Below, one piece after another: positions 24,372 to 32,864 of a DNA stretch of 64,000 bases. This DNA is from Aquimarina sp. Aq107 (GTDB taxonomy: Bacteria > Bacteroidota > Bacteroidia > Flavobacteriales > Flavobacteriaceae): NCBI RefSeq assembly GCF_943733665.1, contig NZ_OX030782.1, positions 4,946,501 through 5,010,500 of the forward strand, given 5' to 3'. Made by a program: the position numbers and the translations under genes. The notes under the pieces were generated by a model. The model did not search any database and was not told the DNA's origin. It saw only the letters and a list, made by a program, of their open reading frames with translations. Within the stretch, counting starts at the first letter, position 1, and every line of letters starts with the position of its first letter.

Positions 24372-25094
24372 ATGAAAACATTTTTAAGCATTTCAACATT
24401 TTGTCTGCTGTTCTTTACTAGTTGTTCCGATGATTTAGGGCAGGCTAGTATCTTAGAAGACTTAGAAATCGAGCAGAAATCGATTGATAGTAATGGTTAT
24501 ATTAGTGACAATCGCACCGATGGATATAATCAAGGTTATTTTTGGACTATTTATAAAGAAGGTGGTTGGGGTAGATTAAGATTTCCTTATGCAAATCAAT
24601 ATGGTGGAAATTTTGAAATTGAATACAAAAACAATCAAGATATTGTTGGAGGAAAAGGATGGTCAACAGGTAATGGTAGAAGAATAAATTATAATATTGG
24701 ATTATTACAAGGTTCATATAATTTTGTAGGAGTGTACGGTTGGACTCAAACACCCTTGATAGAATATTATGTTGTAGAAAAAGGAAGTATTACAGGTCAA
24801 AATCAGAATAAGAATTATACTGTAAATGGCAAGAATTATAAATTTAAGAAACAACTAAGATCCAATGCTCCTTCGATTTTAGGAACTAAAACTTTTTATC
24901 AATATATAAGCGAACATGGAAATGCGCCTACGGGTTCTAATCAGCAGGTTCATATGCAAGCACATATTAATCATTGGAATGCGTATGGTGGCCATAAACC
25001 TCAATGGGGTAACCTAAGAAATTTCGATTATCAGGTCTTTGGTATTGAGTCGTACACCGGTGGATGGGGAAAAATCAATGCTAGTATATGGTAA
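24372..25094 (+). CDS. Endo-1,4-beta-xylanase, glycoside hydrolase family 11, lipoprotein
   Basis: Cleaves internal beta-1,4 bonds of xylan with retention. 240 residues: lipobox FFTSC (Cys 18) followed by SDD, so probably surface-anchored, then a single GH11 jelly-roll domain from about residue 42. Family landmarks: YNQGYFWTIYKEGG, NIGLLQGSYNFVGVYGWTQTPLIEYYVVE with nucleophile E131, and the acid/base E225 in FGIESYTGGWG. IVGGKGW matches the first cord region. It stands as its own unit with an operator upstream and a strong terminator downstream. GH11 is uncommon in Bacteroidota as far as I know, so acquisition by transfer is possible, though base composition looks like its neighbours. Confidence 0.92.
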   Translation: MKTFLSISTFCLLFFTSCSDDLGQASILEDLEIEQKSIDSNGYISDNRTDGYNQGYFWTIYKEGGWGRLRFPYANQYGGNFEIEYKNNQDIVGGKGWSTGNGRRINYNIGLLQGSYNFVGVYGWTQTPLIEYYVVEKGSITGQNQNKNYTVNGKNYKFKKQLRSNAPSILGTKTFYQYISEHGNAPTGSNQQVHMQAHINHWNAYGGHKPQWGNLRNFDYQVFGIESYTGGWGKINASIW

Positions 25095-25116
25095 TAAGTA
25101 CATAAAAGAACAGGAT

Positions 25117-25150
25117 ATAAGACCATAATATACTATGGTCTTATGTTTTG
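25117..25150 (+). terminator. Intrinsic terminator after the GH11 xylanase gene
   Basis: A perfect 11-bp stem ATAAGACCATA (25117-25127) / TATGGTCTTAT (25134-25144) with loop ATATAC and the tail GTTTTGTT. Confidence 0.8.
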
Positions 25151-25207
25151 TTATATCTAAATGTAATAATCATTTAAAACCATTTTTTATTAATTTTTGA
25201 CATTTTT

Positions 25208-26056
25208 ATGCAGAAGATTTTATTCTATTTTGTTTTAGGAGTTTTAGTATTACTCTATTCGTGTGTTTCAAAGGATTCTAAAAACCGTATGGAGGATAAC
25301 TTGATTTTAATAAAAGGAGGAGCATTTGTAAATATAAAATCAAATCTATACGGTAAAAATGTTATTGTTAATGATTTCTACATAGGTAAAAGTGAAGTTA
25401 CACAAAAGGAATGGAAGGATATTATGACAAATAATCCATCCAGATTTAAAGGAGATAGTTTACCTGTAGAAATGGTAAGCTGGTATGATTGTGTGGAGTT
25501 TTGTATCAAAAAAAGTATTAAAGAAGGATTACTACCTTATTATAAAATTTATAAGGACTCCGTTGATGAATTTAATAAATCTGAGTTCGATAGTATAAAG
25601 TGGCTAGTTAAGAAAAACCCTAAAGCCAATGGATATCGTCTTCCTACAGAAATCGAATGGGAATATGCCGCAGGAGGAGGTCAATTAAGTAAAAATTATT
25701 CATATAGCGGTGATGATATTGTAGAAGAAATAGCTTGGTATTGGAGAAATAGTGGGGATACTATCTTAATAGAAAAATGGGATTATCGACTTTTAGAACA
25801 AAATCATTGCAGAACACATCCAGTGACTTCTAAAAAACCGAATGAACTCGGCTTGTATGATCTAACAGGAAATGTTAGAGAATGGTGTGATGATTGGTAT
25901 GAGGATGATGGAATACCTCGTGGACATTTTCGTTCGCAAAGAGGTGGTGGTTGGATAGGCCTAGAATTGCATTGTAAAAATGATGATAGAGGTTACTTTG
26001 AAGCAGATGGAATCGGTCCAGATCAAGGTTTTCGCATATGTAGAAATAAAGTTTAA
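25208..26056 (+). CDS. FGE/SUMF1-fold lipoprotein (not a true formylglycine-generating enzyme)
   Basis: 282 residues: lipobox LLYSC (about residue 19), then one formylglycine-generating-enzyme-like domain (FVNIKSNLYGKNVIVNDFYIGKSEVTQKEW; RLPTEIEWEYAAGG; LTGNVREWCDDWY; GGGWIG; GFRICRNK). These are the fold landmarks of the family. I do not see the catalytic cysteine pair in the usual C-terminal context, and no sulfatase is encoded nearby, so formylglycine formation is unlikely. Such lipoproteins are often of unknown or binding function in this phylum. It lies between the GH11 xylanase and the sugar symporter, so it may bind glycan or assist the xylan machinery; this is inference. No promoter was found; an upstream terminator separates it from the xylanase gene. 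Confidence 0.8.
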   Translation: MQKILFYFVLGVLVLLYSCVSKDSKNRMEDNLILIKGGAFVNIKSNLYGKNVIVNDFYIGKSEVTQKEWKDIMTNNPSRFKGDSLPVEMVSWYDCVEFCIKKSIKEGLLPYYKIYKDSVDEFNKSEFDSIKWLVKKNPKANGYRLPTEIEWEYAAGGGQLSKNYSYSGDDIVEEIAWYWRNSGDTILIEKWDYRLLEQNHCRTHPVTSKKPNELGLYDLTGNVREWCDDWYEDDGIPRGHFRSQRGGGWIGLELHCKNDDRGYFEADGIGPDQGFRICRNKV

Positions 26057-26423
26057 TGCTATCAAAATATGCCAATTGATCTTTTTAACGGATATAATCC
26101 TTTTGAGTTTTCAATCATTCTTTTTCTTTTTTATTACCGAATCACTGTCAAAAAAAAATAAAATTCGAAATACTTAAATAAATATAGTTTTCTACGCATC
26201 ATAATTTATAGTATTCGCTTCAAATCTTCCATTTAATTGCTGAGTCTCATAATAGTTTTGGTTTTTACTTAAAATTTTAAGTAAAAATTAAACGATTTGT
26301 CAAACGATGTTTTTGAAAATTGCTAATCGTTCATAGGTTTGCAAATGTTTTCTGCAGTAACATAGTAGATCAGAGGATCATTTAAAATTAGATAATAAAA
26401 AAATATTTAACCAAAAAGGATTT
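26057..26423. other. Intergenic control region upstream of the symporter gene
   Basis: 367 bases with no supportable gene. The distal 200 bases are A/T-rich with nothing recognised. The proximal part holds the symporter promoter and AAACGAT repeats listed separately. Confidence 0.6.
26290..26341 (+). promoter_or_regulatory. Promoter of the sodium-solute symporter gene with AAACGAT repeats
   Basis: TTTG (26312-26315), an 18-base spacer and TAGGTTTG (26334-26341) form a near-consensus promoter. Directly upstream AAACGAT occurs twice in direct orientation 12 bases apart (26290 and 26302), and its inverse ATCGTT lies inside the spacer (26326-26331). This pattern suggests a regulator that contacts both the upstream side and the core promoter. 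The transcript leader would be about 80 bases. Confidence 0.6.
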
Positions 26424-28040
26424 ATGGAATCAGTCTTAGAACAATTAGATTGGGTAGTATTAGGTGTTTATTTTTTAGCACTTATTGGGGTAGCTATCTG
26501 GGTGATATTACAAAGAAATAAGGATACAGCAGATTATTTTTTGGCTGGACGTAATGTTGGTTGGTTTGTGATTGGAGCATCAATTTTTGCTTCTAATATT
26601 GGATCCGAACATGTAGTCGGTTTGGCTGGTACAGGAGCAGAATCAGGAATGCCGATGGCGCATTATGAACTACACGCTTGGATCGTATTATTATTAGGTT
26701 GGTTATTTTTACCTTTTTATATGCGGAGTAAAGTGTTTACTATGCCCGAGTTTTTAGAAAAAAGATTTGATAGTAGATCAAGATGGTTTTTATCGATTTT
26801 CTCGTTAGTTGGATATGTAATAACTAAAGTGTCAGTAACTATATATGCAGGAGGAATTGTAGTTTCTGAACTGTTAGGAATACCTTTTTGGTATGGTGCA
26901 ATTGGTATTGTAGTTTTTACTGGGGCATATACTATAGTTGGAGGTATGAAAGCAGTGATTTATACAGAAACTTTACAAACCGTGGTTTTAATTGCAGGTT
27001 CGTTAATTATTACGTATTTAGGATTACAAGAAGTTGGTGGTTGGGAAAACCTTCGAACCACAGTAGGTTCGGATCATTTTAATATGTGGAGACCGATGTC
27101 GGATCCAGATTTTCCTTGGACCGGATTATTATTTGGAGGAACTATTGTTGGTATTTGGTACTGGTGTACAGATCAATATATTGTTCAGCGAACATTAGCA
27201 GCTAATAATATAAAAATAGGTAGACGTGGAGCTATTTTTGGAGCGTACCTTAAGATTTTACCAATTTTTATTTTTCTGATTCCAGGTATTATTGCTTTTG
27301 CCTTAGCAAAACAAGGTGTTTTAACGTATGATAAAGCAGATGAGGTATTTCCAGTATTAGTCAAAACCTTATTGCCTACAGGACTTAAAGGACTAGTTGC
27401 AGGTGGATTAATGGCGGCGTTAATGAGCTCTTTAGCATCAGTATTTAATTCTTGTTCTACAATATTTACAATAGACATCTACAAAAAATTAAAACCTACC
27501 ACTCCGGAGAAAAAGTTACTAAATATAGGAAGAGTAGCAACAGCATTGGTAGTGGTCTTAGGAATAATATGGATTCCTATTATGAACAAAATTGGAGGAG
27601 GTGTCTTATATCAATATTTGCAAAGTGTACAATCATATATCGCACCACCAATTACAGCAGTATTTATACTAGGAATAATCTGGAAAAGAGTAAATTCTAA
27701 AGCTGCAATTGTAACCTTGTTTTCTGGTCTTTTGATAGCTGCTTTTAGAATAACAGCAGAAATTGTAAAAGATGATTTGTCAGGTTTAGCATATCAATTT
27801 GCTACGATCAATTTTGCGCATATGGCTATTTTTATGTTTATCTTTTCGGTAATAGTTTGTATAGTTACTAGTTTAGTTACAACTGCTCCAGATTATACTA
27901 CTATTAAAGGCCTAGCATTTGGAACATTGTCCGCAGAACAGAAAGAAGCAACTAAAAATAGTTATACGCCTACTGATATCGTTTTATCAGTATTATTGGT
28001 AGTAGTAGTAGTTTCTATATTAACTTATTTTACGGGTTGA
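26424..28040 (+). CDS. Sodium-solute symporter family transporter, probable xylose uptake
   Basis: An inner-membrane SSS (SGLT-like) carrier of 538 residues with about 13-14 helices. Landmarks include YFLAGRNVGWFVIGASIFASNIG (helix 1 with the unwound region), SEHVVGLAGTGAESG, the TLQTVVLIAGSLIITYLGLQEVGGW segment, WYWCTDQYIVQRTLAANN and LMSSLASVFNSCSTIFTIDIY, which is typical of the sugar-transporting branch related to vSGLT. Sodium-driven import fits a marine organism. Placement inside the xylan locus and the lack of another sugar carrier suggest xylose or a xylo-oligosaccharide as substrate, but the sequence does not prove it. It has its own promoter. The regulator gene starts about 100 bases downstream. 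Confidence 0.9.
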   Translation: MESVLEQLDWVVLGVYFLALIGVAIWVILQRNKDTADYFLAGRNVGWFVIGASIFASNIGSEHVVGLAGTGAESGMPMAHYELHAWIVLLLGWLFLPFYMRSKVFTMPEFLEKRFDSRSRWFLSIFSLVGYVITKVSVTIYAGGIVVSELLGIPFWYGAIGIVVFTGAYTIVGGMKAVIYTETLQTVVLIAGSLIITYLGLQEVGGWENLRTTVGSDHFNMWRPMSDPDFPWTGLLFGGTIVGIWYWCTDQYIVQRTLAANNIKIGRRGAIFGAYLKILPIFIFLIPGIIAFALAKQGVLTYDKADEVFPVLVKTLLPTGLKGLVAGGLMAALMSSLASVFNSCSTIFTIDIYKKLKPTTPEKKLLNIGRVATALVVVLGIIWIPIMNKIGGGVLYQYLQSVQSYIAPPITAVFILGIIWKRVNSKAAIVTLFSGLLIAAFRITAEIVKDDLSGLAYQFATINFAHMAIFMFIFSVIVCIVTSLVTTAPDYTTIKGLAFGTLSAEQKEATKNSYTPTDIVLSVLLVVVVVSILTYFTG

Positions 28041-28141
28041 TAGTACTTCAATAAAATCTTGTTCTTTTACCTTAACCAGATTAAAAATTGATTAAGTATG
28101 ATAAAACATGCTATATTTATTCCTAAGTGCTGGAATATAAA

Positions 28142-31100
28142 ATGATGAATAGTAAAAGTTTTATAGCGTGTATATTGTTTTTTTGTTGTTGTCTAAATTA
28201 CGTTTGGACACAACAAAAATCCAATGACTTCAATTTTGTTAATATTGGGAATGGTATTTCAAAAATAGCCGTACCTGTAATCGTTCAAGATCATAACGGT
28301 TTTATTTGGATTGGAACAAGTGGGGCAGGTTTACATAGATATGATGGAATTGACTATGTTTCTTATAAACATGAATTAAAGGATACTACTTCTCTTAGTA
28401 GTAATTTTATTTATAGTTCGTTTGTTGATAAGAAGAATCGGTTTTGGATTGGTACAGAAAATGGATTAGATCTTTATGATCGAGAAATGGATCAATTTAA
28501 GAGAATTGATATTGTATCTCAAATAAAAGATTTTAATCAAATCAATATTGCGGTTGGTAGTATACTCGAAGATTCAATAGGTAATATTATTGTAGGCACT
28601 TTTGAAAGAGGCTTACTTACATTGAATCCGGACACAGGAATAATAAAACAGATTGTTAATCTTGATATTGATGATAAAAAAGATCTACTAGATATAAATG
28701 ATCTTGAAAAAGATCAGCAAGGAAATATATATGCAGCAACTAATCATGGGTTGAGAATATATAATCCTAGTACAAATACATTAAGTCTTTCTGTTTTTAA
28801 TACCGAAAAAGAAAAGCAATCTGTAGCAGTTCCTATCAAATCTTTATTGATTGATAATAACAACAATATATGGTTAGGGACCATATCCGATGGTATCTAT
28901 AGAATAAAGAAATCCTCTAATGCTATTTACGAGATTAATAACTTTCCTTTTACTACAAAACGAGTATTGTCAATGATTGCTAATGCGGATGGATCCGTAA
29001 TATTTGGAACTGAAAATGATGGGCTATTTCATATTGAAGAGGATGGTAATCTAATAAAAAATTATCTTTTTGATAAAAATAATGAGAATAGTATTCGATC
29101 TAACTCTATATGGTCTTTATTTTTAGATAGTAATGAGAGGATATGGATGGGATATTATAATAAAGGTATCGCAGTATATGATAAGTTATATGATAAATTT
29201 AAAAACATAGAAAGTCTAGCGAGTAATCCTAATTCTTTAGAGGCAGGATCTGTTACTGGCATTGTTCAAGATAGTTCAGGATTACTATGGATTAGTATGG
29301 ATGGAGGAGGAATAGATGTATATAGTAGAGATGATCAGAAGTTTATTCATATTAATAAAAATAGTAATAAGGAATTCTCAAACCTAACTGCATATGATAT
29401 TCAAACCATATTTATAGATAGTAAAGAAAATGTATGGGCAGGAAGTTGGAATGGAGGCATATTTTTTCTTAAAAAAGGAACAAAACAATTCATTAATTAT
29501 ACAATAGAAAATACGGATGGTGCACTAGCCTCTAATAGTATATTAAGTTTTGCAGAAGATGCTAATGGTATTATTTGGATAGGTACTTTTTTTAGTGGAG
29601 TGATTTCCTATAACCCCGCTACTAATGATTTCGTGCATCATAATTCAAAGGAATTTTCTAATTATGGTATCCATACTAGTGATATTCGGAAGATACTAAT
29701 AGATTCTAAAAATAACTTATGGATAGGAGCTGCTAATGGATTATATAAAGTAACACAAAATAATACTGGTCAATTCTCTGTCGAGTTTCTAAGAGATAAA
29801 ATGAATAGTAAATATCAAAATGAATCTAATACTAATCATATATTATCAATTTATGAAGCTACTGATGGATCTATATGGATTGGTACTAGAGGATCAGGTT
29901 TGTGTCGATATGATCCTAATAACAATAGTTTTGTTTGGTATAACGAGTTGTATGAGCTAAAAGATGAAAATGTATCTGCTATAATTGAAGATGAAGATAA
30001 TAACATTTGGATAAGTGGTAATGTAGGTATCCATAAGTTAGACCTTGAAAAAGGAAATATTATAGATTATAATTTTAATGACGGTTTATTATCAAATGAT
30101 TTTAACTTTAATGCTACATTTAGAGATAATCAAGGAAGTATATATTTCGGTAATTATGAAGGTATAGATTATTTTAATCCTAAAAATATTAAAACCAATA
30201 ATAGTTCTACTAATTTATATTTAACCGATTTTAAAATTTTTAATAAAAAGGTATACCCTAATCATGAAGATTCTCCTCTAAGCAAAGTAATTTCTGAAAC
30301 TGATGGTATTTCTTTGAGCAATGAACAATCTGTTTTTACAATTGATTATACAGGTATTAACTACACACGTTCTGAGAAGAATCAATATGCATATTATCTA
30401 GAAGGGTTAGAAGATTCTTGGAATTATGTAGAAAATACAAGAAGTGCTACATATACCAACTTAGATCCCGGAAATTATACTTTTAAATTAAAGGTAGCCA
30501 ATAATGATGGTAAATGGGATGAAACTCCATTGCATTTACAAATCGAGATATTACCACCTTGGTGGAAAACAAATTGGGCATTGTTATCTTATGTTCTATT
30601 ATTACTATTCGGGATATACCTTTTGAATAAGTTAACTCAAAATAGAATTAAGGAGAAACAATTAATAAAATACGAAAGAGAAAAAAGAATTAAAGAAGAA
30701 GAGCTGCACAATAAAAAGTTACAATTCTTTACGAATATATCTCATGAATTCCGTACACCACTAACTCTTATAATTAATCCATTAGAGGATATTCTTAAAA
30801 ATGAAGGGTTAAATCTTCCTAACGAAGTAAATGAAAAACACTTAATAATTCATAAAAATACAGATAGATTATATCGGTTAATTAATGAATTGATGGATTA
30901 TAGAAAGCTTGAGTTTAACAAGTTAAGTGTAAAAGCGATAGAACTTGATATCATTAATTTTGTTCAGGATGTAGTCAGTTATTTTGTGATCGAAGCTTCA
31001 AATAAAAAGATAGATTTAAATATAATACATGAGGTTCCTGAATTAAAAGTATGGGTCGATATAGGAATGTTGGAGAAAATAATTTTTAATTTATTATCAA

Positions 31101-32299
31101 ACGCATTTAAAGTTACTCCAGAAGGAGGAACGATTACTATTAGTGTTGCGATAAAAGAGGGAGAAAAAACTCATCAAGATGCCATATCAGAGTCATTCGA
31201 AATAAGTGTATCAGATACTGGTCCTGGACTAAAAAAAGAACAATTAGAAAAAATATTCGAGCGGTTTTATCAAGTGGATAATCTAAATAAGTCATATTAT
31301 GGTGGCACAGGAATAGGTTTAGAGGTAGTAAGAAGTTTTGTAGAACTTCATAAAGGAAAAGTAACTGTTGATAGTATTGTAAATCAAGGAACCACGTTTT
31401 CAGTGATTTTACCATTAGGGAAGAAACATTTTAGTGAAGATGAAATTGTTATTACCGATAAAACTTCTGATATTCTCTTAAAGACAAAATTTATAGGGAA
31501 TGTTCATAATAAGAATTTAGAAAATAAAATAGAAGAAGAACAAAAAACTAATAGGTTATTAATCGTCGAAGATAATACAGAATTACGAAACTATTTAAAA
31601 AGAGAATTAAGTAATAATTATAGAGTCTTTGATGCAAAAAATGGTACCGAAGGTCTTGAATTAGCCAAAAAAGAAGTGCCAGATATCATCATTACAGATG
31701 TAATTATGCCAGAAATGGACGGCTTCGAGTTTTGCTCAAATATTAAGAAAGATATAAAGACTAGTCATATTCCTATTTTAATGCTCACAGCAAAAACCAT
31801 GGCAGATGATCGATTAAGAGGAATAGAATCAGGAGCAGATGTGTATTTAAATAAGCCTTTCGATATGAGAGTGTTAAAATCATATTTAACGCAGATGCTT
31901 ACGATAAGACAGATAGTTTTTAATAAGTATTTTAGTGATGTTAGTGATGCCCAAATCAATGAAAACAATACATCTCTAGATAAAGAGTTTATACAAAAAG
32001 TATTAAATCATATTTATGAGAATTTAAGCGACCCTAATCTTAGCGTAGAATCATTATCCTCAGAGCTCCACCTTAGTAGAAGTCAGTTTTATAGAAAGAT
32101 AAAAACATTAACAGGGCAAACAGCCAATCAGTTTTTGAGAAATATTAGACTTCAAAAAGCAAAACAGATTTTAGAAAGTGGTTCTACTAATGTTAGTGAG
32201 GTTTGTTACAAGGTAGGGTTTTCCTCTCCATCTTATTTTACGAAATGTTTTAAAACTCAGTTTGGAATCCTACCTACAGAAGTACCAATAAATGAATAG
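28142..32299 (+). CDS. Hybrid two-component system regulator (one-protein sensor/AraC)
   Basis: Senses an oligosaccharide in the periplasm and activates glycan-utilisation genes, as hybrid two-component proteins do in Bacteroidota. I use the ATG giving MMNSKSF; a GTG five codons earlier is less likely. Order in about 1385 residues: signal peptide; two seven-bladed propellers of Reg_prop repeats (repeated DxxGxIWIGT units, approximately 40-690); Y_Y_Y domain (about 700-800); transmembrane helix (ALLSYVLLLLFGIYLLNKL); HisKA with H868 in NISHEFRTPL; HATPase with DTGPGLKKEQLEKIFERFYQ and GGTGIGLEVV; receiver domain with phospho-acceptor D1186 in TDVIMPEMDGFEF; AraC helix-turn-helix at the end. 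Its likely target is the GH3-SusCD operon downstream. The ligand is presumably a xylo-oligosaccharide, by context. Confidence 0.94.
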   Translation: MMNSKSFIACILFFCCCLNYVWTQQKSNDFNFVNIGNGISKIAVPVIVQDHNGFIWIGTSGAGLHRYDGIDYVSYKHELKDTTSLSSNFIYSSFVDKKNRFWIGTENGLDLYDREMDQFKRIDIVSQIKDFNQINIAVGSILEDSIGNIIVGTFERGLLTLNPDTGIIKQIVNLDIDDKKDLLDINDLEKDQQGNIYAATNHGLRIYNPSTNTLSLSVFNTEKEKQSVAVPIKSLLIDNNNNIWLGTISDGIYRIKKSSNAIYEINNFPFTTKRVLSMIANADGSVIFGTENDGLFHIEEDGNLIKNYLFDKNNENSIRSNSIWSLFLDSNERIWMGYYNKGIAVYDKLYDKFKNIESLASNPNSLEAGSVTGIVQDSSGLLWISMDGGGIDVYSRDDQKFIHINKNSNKEFSNLTAYDIQTIFIDSKENVWAGSWNGGIFFLKKGTKQFINYTIENTDGALASNSILSFAEDANGIIWIGTFFSGVISYNPATNDFVHHNSKEFSNYGIHTSDIRKILIDSKNNLWIGAANGLYKVTQNNTGQFSVEFLRDKMNSKYQNESNTNHILSIYEATDGSIWIGTRGSGLCRYDPNNNSFVWYNELYELKDENVSAIIEDEDNNIWISGNVGIHKLDLEKGNIIDYNFNDGLLSNDFNFNATFRDNQGSIYFGNYEGIDYFNPKNIKTNNSSTNLYLTDFKIFNKKVYPNHEDSPLSKVISETDGISLSNEQSVFTIDYTGINYTRSEKNQYAYYLEGLEDSWNYVENTRSATYTNLDPGNYTFKLKVANNDGKWDETPLHLQIEILPPWWKTNWALLSYVLLLLFGIYLLNKLTQNRIKEKQLIKYEREKRIKEEELHNKKLQFFTNISHEFRTPLTLIINPLEDILKNEGLNLPNEVNEKHLIIHKNTDRLYRLINELMDYRKLEFNKLSVKAIELDIINFVQDVVSYFVIEASNKKIDLNIIHEVPELKVWVDIGMLEKIIFNLLSNAFKVTPEGGTITISVAIKEGEKTHQDAISESFEISVSDTGPGLKKEQLEKIFERFYQVDNLNKSYYGGTGIGLEVVRSFVELHKGKVTVDSIVNQGTTFSVILPLGKKHFSEDEIVITDKTSDILLKTKFIGNVHNKNLENKIEEEQKTNRLLIVEDNTELRNYLKRELSNNYRVFDAKNGTEGLELAKKEVPDIIITDVIMPEMDGFEFCSNIKKDIKTSHIPILMLTAKTMADDRLRGIESGADVYLNKPFDMRVLKSYLTQMLTIRQIVFNKYFSDVSDAQINENNTSLDKEFIQKVLNHIYENLSDPNLSVESLSSELHLSRSQFYRKIKTLTGQTANQFLRNIRLQKAKQILESGSTNVSEVCYKVGFSSPSYFTKCFKTQFGILPTEVPINE

Positions 32300-32546
32300 T
32301 CTGATGTATATAATAGCATAAAAAACTTGCTTGATTAAACATAATTCCACCCTTTTTTAGAAATTAACTAAACATATTTATGAGAAGATTACTCAAAGTA
32401 TGTAAACAATATACTTTATAGAGTCATAATAGAAAAAAAGTACCTATAAAACCAATCCTTCTTTAACCTTGATTAGGGATGTGTTTTTAGATCTTATTAA
32501 TGTAATGCCGTATTTATTATTGATATAGTAATAAATAGAATTAAAA

Positions 32547-32656
32547 ATTGCAATGCTTGCAATTAGTCTCCTTTCTAACCATTTCCTCTGTTATTCTTGT
32601 TGCTCCCATTGGCTAAATTGTTGCAATTAACCCCTTTCAATGCTCGAATGCAACAA
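32547..32656. promoter_or_regulatory. Cluster of TTGCAA motifs, candidate activator-binding sites
   Basis: ATTGCAATGCTTGCAAT (32547-32563) is a perfect inverted repeat with a 3-base centre. TTGCAATTA followed by CCTTTC occurs twice (32557 and 32621), 64 bases apart. TTGTTGCA (32618-32625) is repeated in inverse as TGCAACAA (32649-32656). The cluster lies 210-320 bases before the GH3 start. By position it is the best candidate for binding of the hybrid regulator's AraC domain. Confidence 0.5.
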
Positions 32657-32741
32657 ATGTTTTATTATATGCTTTATCCGTTGCATCCTTTTTTTAATCG
32701 CATACATAAATTGTTAAAAAATTGTGAATTAGTTAAATATA

Positions 32742-32840
32742 GTGAACAAGAAATATTCAAATATTAAAATTTTGAGCGAGATATTTTTAATTATCGTAGT
32801 GCTCGGATTGTTTGTTTTTATACTTGACATGATTTCATAA
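32742..32840 (+). CDS. Possible small membrane peptide (32 residues)
   Basis: A GTG-started frame encoding MNKKYSNIKILSEIF followed by a hydrophobic stretch LIIVVLGLFVFILDMIS. It has a basic N-terminus and one membrane-spanning segment, the usual form of bacterial small membrane proteins. It ends 24 bases before the GH3 start codon. It is too short for statistical support and starts with GTG, so it may be chance. If real it could be a leader peptide or a small regulator of the xylan operon. Confidence 0.3.
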   Translation: MNKKYSNIKILSEIFLIIVVLGLFVFILDMIS

Positions 32841-32864
32841 AAAAACCAGCTTTAAAACATAACA

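Larger units (their letters stand above)
32300..32864. other. Control region upstream of the GH3-SusCD operon
   Basis: 565 bases between the hybrid regulator and the GH3 gene. It contains a cluster of TTGCAA motifs (32547-32656) and a possible 32-codon membrane peptide gene (32742-32840), both listed separately. I found no good TTTG/TAnnTTTG pair; TATACTTG at 32819 is the nearest -7-like box. A weak promoter is what an activator-dependent operon would have. Confidence 0.55.

Noticed and set aside
25208..26056. Annotation as an active formylglycine-generating enzyme
   Set aside because: The catalytic cysteine pair was not found in its usual context and no sulfatase is encoded nearby.
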